DNA of 64,000 bases from Oscillospiraceae bacterium (GTDB lineage Bacteria > Bacillota > Clostridia > Oscillospirales > Oscillospiraceae): positions 62,001-126,000 of the forward strand of contig CACZPK010000023.1 of the NCBI GenBank assembly GCA_902783035.1, read 5' to 3'. Shown in pieces: positions 24,603 to 32,998 of the stretch. Position 1 is the first letter of the stretch; every line of letters starts with the position of its first letter. The notes below the pieces were generated by a model. That model saw only the letters and a program-made list of their open reading frames with translations. It was not told the origin of the DNA and made no database searches. A program made the position numbers and the translations under genes.

Positions 24603-25700
24603 TTACGCCTGCTTCTGGATCTCAGCAAGCAGATCCTTGTCCCAGGTGTCGGAGATCGGGTCATTCAGATACGCGTCGAGCACGTGATCGGCAAACGCGG
24701 CAACGTCAGCCTCATAGATGGTCAGGCCCTGCTCCTTGAGGAAATCCTGAACCTCGGACTCGACCTTCAGGTTCTGCTCGTCGCAGGTCTTGCGGCCGGC
24801 CTCGACAGCCTCGAGCACCCATGCCTTCTGCTGGTCGGTGAGCTTGTTCCAGGTGTTGACGTTGATAGTCGGCCACACGGAGTCGACAAGGTGGTTGGTC
24901 AGGGAGATGGACTTCTGAACCTCATAGAACTTGGCGTTCTTGACGGTGGGCAGGGGGTTGTCCTGGCCGTCGACCGTGCCGGTCTGGAGCGCAAGATACA
25001 GGTCGTTGAACGCGATCGCGGTGGGGTTGGCGCCCATGGCCTTGCCGAGGAAGACCCACGCGTCGGAGTTGGGCATACGCAGGTTCACGCCGTTGAGGTC
25101 CTCAGGGGTCTTGATCTGCTTATCGGCGCTCAGGGAAACCTGACGGGTGCCGAGGTAATAGCAGCCCAGCGGGAGGATGCCCTGCTCTTCGGCAACGCGT
25201 GCGAACACCTTCTTGCCGATATCGCCGTTCATGACCTTGGTCATGTGATCATAGCTCTGGAAGATGTAACCGGCCGTGAACATGGAGATCCACGGGGAAC
25301 CGTCGGTCAGCCAGGAAGCGGAGGAGTAGATCATGTCAACGTCGCCGTTCTTGAGGGCGTCGTGCTCGGTATCCTGGCCATAGAGCGTACCGGAGTCATA
25401 GCACTCGACGGTGATGTTGCCGCCGGAGATGGACTCAAGGGTCTCCTTAAAGGTCTTCTGCGCCATGCCGTGCGCATCGGTGGGGACGGCAGCGATGGAG
25501 AAGACCAGCGTAACGGGATCACCCACGTCGCCGGAAGCGGTGTCAGCCGGAGCGGCAGGAGCAGCGGGCGTGCTGGGCGTCTCGGTGGTAGCCGCGGGCG
25601 CAGCGGGTGTTTCGGTGGTCGTGGTGCTGCCACCGCCGCAGGCGGTCAGCAGGCTCAGTACCATAACGGCACTCAGTACAAGGGCAAAGAGCTTCTTCAT
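24603..25700 (-). CDS. dctP: TRAP solute-binding lipoprotein (DctP), system 1
   Basis: A 365-residue exported solute-binding protein with lipobox LSLLTAC, a Thr/Pro/Ala linker, and the DctP fold. GVNLRMPNSDAWVFLGKAMG contains the conserved Arg that binds the substrate carboxylate and LQTGTVDGQDNPLPTV is the family signature. It captures a carboxylate outside the membrane and hands it to DctQM. It is encoded 54 bases after the IclR-type regulator in the same direction, so regulator and transporter are likely cotranscribed. Confidence 0.92.
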   Translation of the reverse strand: MKKLFALVLSAVMVLSLLTACGGGSTTTTETPAAPAATTETPSTPAAPAAPADTASGDVGDPVTLVFSIAAVPTDAHGMAQKTFKETLESISGGNITVECYDSGTLYGQDTEHDALKNGDVDMIYSSASWLTDGSPWISMFTAGYIFQSYDHMTKVMNGDIGKKVFARVAEEQGILPLGCYYLGTRQVSLSADKQIKTPEDLNGVNLRMPNSDAWVFLGKAMGANPTAIAFNDLYLALQTGTVDGQDNPLPTVKNAKFYEVQKSISLTNHLVDSVWPTINVNTWNKLTDQQKAWVLEAVEAGRKTCDEQNLKVESEVQDFLKEQGLTIYEADVAAFADHVLDAYLNDPISDTWDKDLLAEIQKQA

Positions 25701-25754
25701 GGGGGAATCCTCCTGTTAAAATAATATATTTCGCCGGTTCACACCGTTGAAATC

Positions 25755-26519
25755 TCAATAGATCCTGCTGCGCATCTTCAGCGCGGCGTTTTGCAAAATG
25801 CCGGCACACTCCAGCAGCTTTCTGTCCGTCATCGTCACCGCCGGTCCGGACACACTGATACCCGCGACGAGCTTTCCGACCGCGCTGAACACTGGCACAC
25901 CGACACAGCGCACATTGGGATCGCGCTCGGAATTGTCGATGGCGTAGCCACGGCTGCGCGTGAGCCGAAGCTCCTTGCAGATCTCGTCCACATCGGTCAG
26001 CGTGTTCGGCTGGTATTGGGGCCGCTCGTTGCCGATGCGCTCGCGCCATTCTTCCTCCGGCATGGCGGCAAGCATCGCCTTGCCGATGCCGGTGCAGTAG
26101 AAATAAGCCGTCTCGCCGAGAATATCCCGATACGGGCGGACATTCATCCTGTCCGTAGGATGGACAACGTAAAGGTACAGCACTTTCGTCCCATAGGGAA
26201 TGCCAAAGTAGACGATCTCGCCCACCTGCTGGGACGTCTCCATCAGGATATCGTAAACCGCGCGGGGATAACCGAGGTTCTGGTTGATGATAAACGCATA
26301 TTCCAGCATCTTCAGCCCCAGCGTGTAGCGCCCGTCGGGCAGGCGTTTCAAATATCCCATCGCGCAGAAGGTGGAGACGATGTTGTGGATGTTCGACTTG
26401 GTCACGCCGAAGTGCTCCGCCATCTCCGTGATGCCCCAAACCGGCTTATCCTTGGTGAAGCAGGCCAGCACCTCCATCGCCTTGGCAAGGGACTTTACCT
26501 TGGGGGTATTGTCTTCCAT
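25755..26519 (-). CDS. IclR-family transcriptional regulator
   Basis: A 254-residue regulator with an N-terminal winged HTH (WGITEMAEHFGVTKSNIHNI followed by VSTFCAMGYL) and the C-terminal IclR effector domain (TGIGKAMLAAMPEEEW; YAIDNSERDPNVRCVGVPVF). It starts at MEDNTPK 26519; the frame extends to a TTG at 26561 but that would overlap the operator. A perfect 17-base inverted repeat lies between its promoter and start. It heads the gene block for TRAP system 1 and the sugar-acid enzymes and probably controls it in response to the imported compound or a breakdown product. Confidence 0.9.
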   Translation of the reverse strand: MEDNTPKVKSLAKAMEVLACFTKDKPVWGITEMAEHFGVTKSNIHNIVSTFCAMGYLKRLPDGRYTLGLKMLEYAFIINQNLGYPRAVYDILMETSQQVGEIVYFGIPYGTKVLYLYVVHPTDRMNVRPYRDILGETAYFYCTGIGKAMLAAMPEEEWRERIGNERPQYQPNTLTDVDEICKELRLTRSRGYAIDNSERDPNVRCVGVPVFSAVGKLVAGISVSGPAVTMTDRKLLECAGILQNAALKMRSRIY

Positions 26520-26534
26520 CTCAGCACCGTTCCC

Positions 26535-26602
26535 GTTCTCTATTAGAGAACACTCTTTCAAATTCTGTGCTTTTATTATATCAATCCATCGTTTTTTCGC
26601 AA
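26535..26602 (-). promoter_or_regulatory. IclR gene promoter and candidate operator
   Basis: On the minus strand TCGCAA complement TTGCGA (26602-26597), 16 bases and a perfect TATAAT (26580-26575). Downstream, GTTCTCTATTAGAGAAC (26535-26551) is a perfect inverted repeat with 8-base arms, placed where a bound repressor would block transcription. Confidence 0.7.
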
Positions 26603-26632
26603 GAGGCTGCCCCTATTTTCGTTAGAATTACA

Positions 26633-26676
26633 ACAGGGGGCGGCATTTTGCCGTCCCCTGTTCTCTATAGAAGAAC
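26633..26676. promoter_or_regulatory. Hairpin after yhcH-like gene and second operator copy
   Basis: A stem-loop (AACAGGGG...CCCCTGTT, 26633-26662, with one bulge) lies after the yhcH-like gene and may end that transcript. Overlapping its foot, GTTCTCTATAGAAGAAC (26660-26676) matches the operator at 26535 in 14 of 17 positions, suggesting a second binding site for the IclR protein. Confidence 0.5.
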
Positions 26677-26731
26677 CGCTGCGCTTGCGCATGCACCAAT
26701 CGTGCAATCTTGTCAAGCTCTTAACAATGGT

Positions 26732-27187
26732 TTACACCGGGTCCACCAGCACTTTGACCACGCATTTGCGCACCGGCGCGGGTCCGTTGACCGCGATACA
26801 CGGGGCATGGGCGTCCTCCGGGAACAACACCAGAAAGCGCCCCTTGCCAATGCGAACGGGCTCAGTTGCACCGTGATAGAACCAGATGTCGCGCTCGGGA
26901 TGCGCCTCAACTTCCTCGTCCATCGTCTCCAGCGGAGCAACGCCGATGTACTCCTCGCCCTCGATCAGGTACTGGATATCAGCATAACGGCGGTGCGCCT
27001 CCGGCCTGTCGTTTGTCTCCTTCGTGTCATACTCCTGCACGAAGGCGTAGACAGTTTTCCCGTCGATTTCCAGATCGCCCGCGCCAATGTTTGTGAAATC
27101 CGTGTCCCGCAAAAAGCGCAGACCCTTTATGAGGTTGGGGTCCAACTGCGCGTACCGCTCCAAATGCTCCAAAGTACCGTAAATCAT
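26732..27187 (-). CDS. YhcH/YjgK/YiaL-family protein (NanQ-like)
   Basis: A 151-residue cupin-like protein of the DUF386 family, which includes NanQ, an anomerase for N-acetylneuraminate. Family marks are the RPEAHRRYADIQYLIEGEEY segment with conserved His and the C-terminal LFPEDAHAPCIA and KCVVKVLV. It starts with AAGGAGA 12 bases after the NanA-like aldolase gene and is the last gene of the TRAP system 2 operon. Next to a NanA-like lyase, a role in opening or mutarotating a nine- or six-carbon sugar acid is reasonable. Confidence 0.85.
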   Translation of the reverse strand: MIYGTLEHLERYAQLDPNLIKGLRFLRDTDFTNIGAGDLEIDGKTVYAFVQEYDTKETNDRPEAHRRYADIQYLIEGEEYIGVAPLETMDEEVEAHPERDIWFYHGATEPVRIGKGRFLVLFPEDAHAPCIAVNGPAPVRKCVVKVLVDPV

Positions 27188-27199
27188 AACCGTCTCTCC

Positions 27200-28084
27200 T
27201 TATCGCGCCACCAGCTCGCGCATGACCGCGCGGGCGTCTTCGTTCAGCGGCCGGAACGGCGCGCGGCAGAAACCGCAGTCGATACCGCGCAGTGTCCAGC
27301 CATACTTCATGGCGTTGAAAATACCGATGCTGACCGTTTTTTCCACGCGCAGGTTGATCTCGTGCTGCCAGCGCAGCGCCTCGGCCATGTTGCCGCTCTC
27401 ATAGGCGTCGCGCACCTTGTGGAACAGCGGCGCAAACAGGTTGACCGTCGTGCCGATCGTGGCAACGGAACCCATCGCGAGCGCGCCGAGAAACTGCTCG
27501 TCAAAGCCGTTGATGAGCGCCTTGCCCGGGAAGGCGTCACCCATCCGCTCCAGACTGTACAGGTTCGTGGAAGTGTGCTTGATACCGACGATGTTCTCGT
27601 TCGACAGCAGGCGGGACGCATTGCTCTTGCTGAACTCGATGCCCGTGAACTGCGGAATATTGTAGACAATGGCGGGCACGTCCGGCAGCGCGCGGATCAC
27701 ATCTTCATAGTAGCCCGTGATCTCGTCCATGGAGAACTTGTAGTAGTACGGCGGGATCATCGAGACCGCCAGCGCGCCCGCCGACATGGCGTGCCGCGCA
27801 AGGTCGATCACATCGCGCGTGCGGATTGTCCCGACATGGGAGATCACCGGCACACGGCCGTCCGCCGCCTTGAGCACATGTTCGAGCACCTGCTTGCGCT
27901 CGTCCAGCGTCAGCAAAAGCCCCTCACCCGAGGAACCGCAGCAGTAAAATCCCTCTGCGCCGTCTTCAATCTGGCGTTTGACCACCTGCTCCAGCGCATC
28001 GTAGTTAACGCTCTCGTCCTCATGCGTCGGCGTGATCAGCGCGGACCAGATACGCCGGAATTGCTCCGGCTTCACGCTTACCAT
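27200..28084 (-). CDS. N-acetylneuraminate lyase-like aldolase
   Basis: A 294-residue member of the DHDPS/NAL family that looks closer to NanA than to DapA. It has CCGSSGEGLLLTLDERKQVL (pyruvate carboxylate loop), IPPYYYKFSMDEI (NanA has PFYYPFS), the catalytic Tyr in VYNIPQFTG, the Schiff-base Lys in VGIKHTSTNLYSLERM, LINGFDEQF and FCRAPFRPLNED. It should split a 2-keto-3-deoxy sugar acid such as N-acetylneuraminate into pyruvate and an aldose. nanE and nanK are not present, so sialic acid as substrate is only a possibility. The start overlaps the end of the SDR gene (ATGGTAA). Confidence 0.82.
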   Translation of the reverse strand: MVSVKPEQFRRIWSALITPTHEDESVNYDALEQVVKRQIEDGAEGFYCCGSSGEGLLLTLDERKQVLEHVLKAADGRVPVISHVGTIRTRDVIDLARHAMSAGALAVSMIPPYYYKFSMDEITGYYEDVIRALPDVPAIVYNIPQFTGIEFSKSNASRLLSNENIVGIKHTSTNLYSLERMGDAFPGKALINGFDEQFLGALAMGSVATIGTTVNLFAPLFHKVRDAYESGNMAEALRWQHEINLRVEKTVSIGIFNAMKYGWTLRGIDCGFCRAPFRPLNEDARAVMRELVAR

Positions 28085-28911
28085 GCCGTCCAGCCTCCGT
28101 CGATAATGAGGTTGGAGCCGGTCATGAAGGACGATGCCTTCGACGCGAGGAAGATCAGCGCGCCATTGTATTCATTCTCCTGCGACATACGACCCATCGG
28201 CATACGGGCGGTGAAGTTTGCGATAAACGTCTCATCCTGCGTGTCGCGCCAGACACCCGCGGGCGTGAGCGTATTGACGCGGATGCCCTCCTTGCCCCAG
28301 TAAGTCGCAAGGTAGCGGGTCAGGTTGTAGATGCCGGACTTGGCTGCAGAGTAGGCAACGGGCTTGATAAACGGAATACCGGTGCGCTCCTTCTTGTAGG
28401 CGTAAATGTCCTGAATGGGGGAAACCATACCGTAGATCGAACCGACATTGATGATGGAGCCGCCCTTGCCGGACTTGACCATACGCGCGCCCACCGCCTG
28501 GCAAGCGAGGAAGGTACCGACAAGGTTGACGTTCACGACCTCGCGGAAAACCTCTTCGGGGAAGTTCTCAAACGGGCCGGAAACCTCTGGCGGCGCGGAG
28601 GGCTGCGTGTCGATGCCGGCGTTGTTCACCAGCACGTCGGGCGCGGCGCCCCACGCGGCCTCCATATCGTCGAGCACCTCGTTCATGCGCTCCTTATTGG
28701 TAATGTCCACCGAATAAAAGCGGAGGTTGGCGTCGGTGAGCGCCTGTTCGCCCAGCGTTTTGGCGATGCGCTCGTTGTTGACGGTGCGGCCCCAGACCGC
28801 GACCTTCGCGCCGCGCTTGTTGAGCTCCTGCACAAAGTTCTTGCCGATCTGGCCGAGACCGCCGGTCACGATACAGATCTTGTTTTCTACATTGAACAGT
28901 TCGTCAGTCAT
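28078..28911 (-). CDS. Short-chain dehydrogenase/reductase
   Basis: A 277-residue classical SDR that oxidises or reduces an alcohol or keto group using NAD(P). The cofactor loop is VTGGLGQIGKNF, the structural motif is VNNAGID, and the catalytic triad is Ser in NVGSIYGMV, Tyr and Lys in YSAAKSG. The C-terminus DGGWTAW is typical. IYGMVSPIQDIYAYKK and LATYWGKEGIRVNTLTPAGV resemble SDRs of sugar or sugar-acid pathways. ATG 28911 has AGGAG upstream. It sits between dctM and the NanA-like gene in the TRAP system 2 operon. Confidence 0.88.
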   Translation of the reverse strand: MTDELFNVENKICIVTGGLGQIGKNFVQELNKRGAKVAVWGRTVNNERIAKTLGEQALTDANLRFYSVDITNKERMNEVLDDMEAAWGAAPDVLVNNAGIDTQPSAPPEVSGPFENFPEEVFREVVNVNLVGTFLACQAVGARMVKSGKGGSIINVGSIYGMVSPIQDIYAYKKERTGIPFIKPVAYSAAKSGIYNLTRYLATYWGKEGIRVNTLTPAGVWRDTQDETFIANFTARMPMGRMSQENEYNGALIFLASKASSFMTGSNLIIDGGWTAW

Positions 28912-28950
28912 AAGAATCACTCCTATTATATAATAGCATAGCGGTTGAAA

Positions 28951-30219
28951 TCAACCCAGCAGGGCATTGGGCAGCGCCGTAACGATGCCGGGGAAGTAGG
29001 TGCAGAGGAAAAGCGTCAGAATAAGCGGAATCAGGAACGGAAGCACCGCTTTGTAGAGGCGTTCCAGTTTCAGCTTGTTGACGTCCGAAATAACGAACAG
29101 GCAAACGCCGAAGGGCGGCGTGACCTGACCGATCATGAGGTTCAGCACAACCATCACGCCAAAGTGGACAAGGTCGAGGCCGAGGCCGTTCGCAATCGGC
29201 AGCAGCACAGGGAGCATCAGCGTCAGAATCGCACCCGGCTCCATGACCATGCCGAGCAGAAGCAGCAGCACGTTGATGACCAGCAGCACAACCATCTGGT
29301 TGGTGCTGATGCCGAGGATGAAGTCGGCAAAGCTGCGGGAGATACCCTCCATCGCCATGATATAGGTAAACAGCGTCGAGGTGCCGATGATGAACAGGGT
29401 GTTTGCGGAGGAGATGGCGGAATCGCGAAGGCACTTCTTGAAACTCTCCCACGTTAGCGTCTTATACACGAACAAGGCGATGAGCAGCGAGTAGATGACC
29501 GCGACGGAGGAAGCCTCCGTCGGAGTAAACCATCCGCCGACAAAGCCGAGCAAAATGATAACCGGCGTAATCAGGGCGAGGATCGAGTGCGCGAACTGGT
29601 AAGCAAGCGCCTTCAGGTTGAAGGGGTGGCGCTCATACTTGCGGCGGATCGCAAAAAACAGGATCATGAGCATCAGCAGTCCGCCCATCAGCAGTCCCGG
29701 AACAACGCCGCCCATGAACAGCTTATCCACGCTGACGCTGGCAACGCTGCCGTAGATGATCAGCGGGATGGAGGGCGGAAAAATCGGGCCGATGACGGAG
29801 GACGCCGCGGTGACGGCGCCGGAGAAGTCCTCGTCGTAGCCGTTGGACTTCATCGCCTCCATCTCAATGGCGCCGAGGCCGCCCGCGTCGGCAACCGCGG
29901 AACCGGACATGCCGGCGAAGATGATGCTCGCCACCACGTTTGCGTGGCCGAGGCCGCCGGGAATCCAGCCCACCAGCTCCTTCGCGGTATCAAAGATGCG
30001 CTCCGTGATCTTGCCGGCGTTCATCAGATTGCCGGCGAGGATAAACAGCGGAACGGCAATGAGCAGGAACGAATCGATACCACTGACCATCTTCTGGCCG
30101 ATGACGACCAGCGGATACCCCAGGTACAGACAGCCAAGCACGGCGGAGGCGCCGATGGAAATGCTGATCGGTACGCCGATGACCAGCAGAAGAACAAACG
30201 CAATCAAAAATACGGTCAT
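28951..30219 (-). CDS. dctM: TRAP transporter large membrane subunit (DctM), system 2
   Basis: A 422-residue DctM protein with many hydrophobic helices. FAGMSGSAVADAGGLGAIEM and VTAASSVIGPIFPPSIPLII are the family signatures. It is the translocation subunit of the second TRAP transporter, which should carry the compound processed by the SDR, NanA-like lyase and YhcH-like protein encoded after it. AAGGAGG lies just before the start. Confidence 0.93.
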   Translation of the reverse strand: MTVFLIAFVLLLVIGVPISISIGASAVLGCLYLGYPLVVIGQKMVSGIDSFLLIAVPLFILAGNLMNAGKITERIFDTAKELVGWIPGGLGHANVVASIIFAGMSGSAVADAGGLGAIEMEAMKSNGYDEDFSGAVTAASSVIGPIFPPSIPLIIYGSVASVSVDKLFMGGVVPGLLMGGLLMLMILFFAIRRKYERHPFNLKALAYQFAHSILALITPVIILLGFVGGWFTPTEASSVAVIYSLLIALFVYKTLTWESFKKCLRDSAISSANTLFIIGTSTLFTYIMAMEGISRSFADFILGISTNQMVVLLVINVLLLLLGMVMEPGAILTLMLPVLLPIANGLGLDLVHFGVMVVLNLMIGQVTPPFGVCLFVISDVNKLKLERLYKAVLPFLIPLILTLFLCTYFPGIVTALPNALLG

Positions 30220-30231
30220 GTGCGCACCTCC

Positions 30232-30735
30232 TTACGCCTGCTCCGGCTTTTTATCGCCGCGCGTCATGATGTGCTCGACGACCTGGCGCAGCGATTCGAG
30301 CGCAATGTAGCAGCCCGCCAGCGCCATCGGGACGTACTGCACGGTATAGGGGATCTGCGTTTTGAACGTAGAATAGAAACGCGTGCTGACATAGGGATAC
30401 TGTGCAACAAACGCAACCACCATCACGACGCCCAGCACAAGGCTCACCGCCTTGTCGACCAGGTAGAATGCCTCATGCACCCCGCCCTTGGTGCGGGAGA
30501 GCAAGAAGTCCAGACGCATCAGACCGCCGTCGTGGTAGAGCGGGATCAGGCCGATAAACGCCATCCACAGGAAAGCGATGCCGCAGACCTCGATCGTGCC
30601 GCGGAAGGATTGATTAAACAGATTGCGCCTGAGCAGTTCCACCACGATGACCAGAACCAGCAGGGCAACCGAAACCATGCAAATGATCTCGCCCAGTCTG
30701 GCGATCAAATCATTGAGTTTCTTGATGGATTTCAT
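30232..30735 (-). CDS. dctQ: TRAP transporter small membrane subunit (DctQ), system 2
   Basis: A 167-residue membrane protein with four helices; VVELLRRNLFNQSFRGTIEV then FLWMAFIGLIPLYHDGGLMR is the DctQ pattern. ATG 30735 follows a purine-rich GGAA-type ribosome site; the longer frame to 30858 would overlap dctP. It lies 12 bases before dctM and pairs with it. Confidence 0.9.
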   Translation of the reverse strand: MKSIKKLNDLIARLGEIICMVSVALLVLVIVVELLRRNLFNQSFRGTIEVCGIAFLWMAFIGLIPLYHDGGLMRLDFLLSRTKGGVHEAFYLVDKAVSLVLGVVMVVAFVAQYPYVSTRFYSTFKTQIPYTVQYVPMALAGCYIALESLRQVVEHIMTRGDKKPEQA

Positions 30736-30756
30736 ACTTGTTCCCTCTTCCAGAAA

Positions 30757-30787
30757 GAAAGCTGCACAGCGGACCCGTGCAGCTTTC
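30757..30787 (-). promoter_or_regulatory. Intercistronic hairpin between dctP and dctQ (system 2)
   Basis: An 11-bp perfect stem (GAAAGCTGCAC, 9-base loop) lies in the short gap between the binding-protein and DctQ genes, as in the other transporter operons of the window. Confidence 0.65.
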
Positions 30788-30809
30788 CTCACTTTTTCTT
30801 TTGGAGCGA

Positions 30810-31892
30810 TCAGCGCACGACGGCAAGGATGCTGTTGAGCAGATCCTGATCGAACCAACTCTCGTTGGCGTAGCGCGCATAGTAATCGTCGCCGCCGAGC
30901 TTATCCTTGAAGGACTGGACATCAGGCTCGAAGTCAAACTCCACGCCGGCGTCCTGCAGGACCTTCGTCGCGGTCTTGTTGTCCTCGGCAATGGTGTCAA
31001 AGCTGTACTTGGCAGCAGCCTTCGCCTGCTCCTTGAGGATTTCCTGAACCTCGGGAGCGAGCTTGTTCCACGTCACACTGTTGACGGCCATCGTGCAGCC
31101 CATCCACATGTAGTTGATGTTGGAGAAGTACTTGATGTCGTCATAAGTGGCGTTGGCAACCAGATGGTAGGTCGCGTTGTCCTGACCCTCGGCAGTGCCG
31201 TTGGACAGGGCGAGCGCCAGCTCAGGCAGAGCAAGCGCCACGGGCGTGGCACCCAGAGCCTCCCAAACGTCCAGATACAGCTGGCTGGTCGGAACGCGGA
31301 TCTTCAGACCCTCGACATCGGCAGCGGTGTGGATCGGACGGTTGGTGGTGGAGATGTGGCGCATACCGTTGTCGCCCTCGGCCAGATAGATCAGGCCGAA
31401 CTGCGGGAAGTTGGCGAAGATCTTCTCGCCGACTTCGCTGTTGGTGACCTCATAGGCCTGCTCGGCGCTCTCAAAGAGGAACGGCAGGTCGAGGACCTTG
31501 GCCGGCTCATAGAAGGACGTAAAGCCCGAGGTGCCGGCGAAGATGATATCAATGGTGCCCATACGCGTGGACTCGATTGCCTCGGCGTCGTTGCCAAGCT
31601 CGTTGGAATGGTGAACATCCAGCGTGATCGCGCCGTTGGAGGCCTCGTTCACAAGGCGGGCGTACTCAATGATGGTCTTGGTCGGAACGGAGTTCTCATT
31701 GCCGGGGGAGTAGATGCGCAGGGTGACCGGCTCGATCGCCGGTTCCGCGGGGGTGTTATCCGCGGGTGCCGCAGGCGTCGTCGCGGCGGGTGTTTCGGCC
31801 GCAGGCGCGGGGGTAGAGGTGCTGTTGTTGCCGCAGGCGGCCAGGGCGAACACCATGGTCAGAGCCAGCAGCGCAGAGACAATTTTCTTCAT
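30810..31892 (-). CDS. dctP: TRAP solute-binding lipoprotein (DctP), system 2
   Basis: A 360-residue exported binding protein with lipobox FALAAC, a Pro/Ala/Thr linker and the DctP fold. GLKIRVPTSQLYLDVWEALG holds the substrate-binding Arg, and LALSNGTAEGQDNATYHLVA is the family signature. Start 31892 has AAGGAG upstream. The promoter in front is overlapped by an inverted repeat suited to the GntR-type regulator encoded just upstream, so transport is probably induced by its substrate. Confidence 0.92.
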   Translation of the reverse strand: MKKIVSALLALTMVFALAACGNNSTSTPAPAAETPAATTPAAPADNTPAEPAIEPVTLRIYSPGNENSVPTKTIIEYARLVNEASNGAITLDVHHSNELGNDAEAIESTRMGTIDIIFAGTSGFTSFYEPAKVLDLPFLFESAEQAYEVTNSEVGEKIFANFPQFGLIYLAEGDNGMRHISTTNRPIHTAADVEGLKIRVPTSQLYLDVWEALGATPVALALPELALALSNGTAEGQDNATYHLVANATYDDIKYFSNINYMWMGCTMAVNSVTWNKLAPEVQEILKEQAKAAAKYSFDTIAEDNKTATKVLQDAGVEFDFEPDVQSFKDKLGGDDYYARYANESWFDQDLLNSILAVVR

Positions 31893-31930
31893 GATCTGCA
31901 CTCCTTAGAAAGTATTGACGCACTCCCAAA

Positions 31931-31979
31931 ATTGTATGACGTCATGCAATTATTCTAGCAAATAATCCCGCAAAGTCAA
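31931..31979 (-). promoter_or_regulatory. Promoter of TRAP system 2 with GntR-type operator
   Basis: On the minus strand TTGACT (31979-31974), 16 bases and TAGAAT (31957-31952). Directly downstream ATTGTATGACGTCATGCAAT (31931-31950) is a near-perfect palindrome with one mismatch, covering the probable transcription start. FadR-type GntR proteins bind such T-G-T...A-C-A palindromes. Confidence 0.75.
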
Positions 31980-32074
31980 TCTGTCAGAGTGTATAAAGTT
32001 TGCCGGGTTTTTTGTAAGTATTGGCAGAAACCGATCTTTACGGCGACAATTTTACGCTTGTCAGGGGGAGTCTA

Positions 32075-32788
32075 TCAGCGGTCGTTTTGTCCCGCGACCT
32101 GCGTCACATTTTGCTGCAGGTCCGCCTCGACCATGTCCAGGTGGGTTCTCATTTCGTTCTCGGCGCGCTCGCCGTCCCGTTCGCGAATGGCGGCCATGAT
32201 GCGCGTGTGCGGCTCCACGGCATTGCGGACGTTCTGCGGAACCTGAAAGGTCTTCGCGCGAAAGCCTTTCATACCCTGCGTGATCTGCTGGTTGATGGAT
32301 TGCAGCAGCTGGTTCCCGCTTCCCGCCACGATGGCGCTGTGGAATTCCTCGTCCAGCTGTCCGCAAAGTGCGGTGTCACCCCTTTGCAGGGCGTCCATCA
32401 GGCATTCATACAGCTCATCGAGCTTGCGGATCTCGGCACTGCTGCCGCGCTCCGCCATCCGCCGTGCAGCGAGCGGTTCCAGCGCCCGGCGCACCTCAAT
32501 GGCATTTCGCAGCTCCTTTTCGTTCTGGATCAGCCACTCGACCGCGCCCATGTCGTCTCCGACGGGCTTGGCAGCGAAGGCGCCGCGTCCGGGCTTGATC
32601 TCGACATAGCCCTGCGCCTCCAGCAGCCGGAACGCCTCGCGAATGGTTCCGCGACCCACATGGAGGGCACTGCACAACTCCATTTCGGGGGGCAGCTTTT
32701 CCCCGGGCGGATAGGTGCCGTCGGCGATGGTTGTCCGTATCCTGTCCGAGACCTGTTGGACGATGGGGACTCGTTTGATCGGTTCCAT
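32075..32788 (-). CDS. GntR-family regulator, FadR subfamily
   Basis: A 237-residue regulator. The N-terminal winged HTH is VQQVSDRIRTTIADGTYPPG, EKLPPEMELCSALHVGRGTI and REAFRLLEAQGYVEIKPGRG; the C-terminal FCD domain contains the metal-binding residues in QLDEEFHSAIVAG and VEPHTRIMAAIRERD. It lies upstream of the TRAP system 2 operon on the same strand with about 180 bases between. The operator next to the dctP promoter makes it the probable repressor of that operon. The ligand is likely a sugar acid. Confidence 0.92.
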   Translation of the reverse strand: MEPIKRVPIVQQVSDRIRTTIADGTYPPGEKLPPEMELCSALHVGRGTIREAFRLLEAQGYVEIKPGRGAFAAKPVGDDMGAVEWLIQNEKELRNAIEVRRALEPLAARRMAERGSSAEIRKLDELYECLMDALQRGDTALCGQLDEEFHSAIVAGSGNQLLQSINQQITQGMKGFRAKTFQVPQNVRNAVEPHTRIMAAIRERDGERAENEMRTHLDMVEADLQQNVTQVAGQNDR

Positions 32789-32925
32789 GTTTCATCCCTT
32801 CTCTGTCAAAATGTTGGTATATCATAGCGCGTTTTCCCAAATCGGTCAACTCTGTTTTTCGGAAAATTGCCACAAAGCGTCTGCATGCACTTGCCAAATA
32901 TCCGCTCTGTTGTGCCTGGTTGCGC

Positions 32926-32953
32926 TTGATTTGGGCCTGTTTGTATTGTATAA
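32926..32953 (+). promoter_or_regulatory. Sigma-A type promoter for the EAL gene
   Basis: TTGATT (32926-32931), 16 bases and TATAAT (32948-32953), with the start codon at 32999 after AGGGGG. Confidence 0.65.
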
Positions 32954-32998
32954 TACCTGTATACACAACGCGGTATCGGAACAGGGGGCGCATAAAAT

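Noticed and set aside
27200..28084. Calling the locus a complete sialic acid pathway
   Set aside because: NanA-like and YhcH-like proteins are present, but nanE and nanK are missing from the window and TRAP substrates cannot be inferred from sequence alone.
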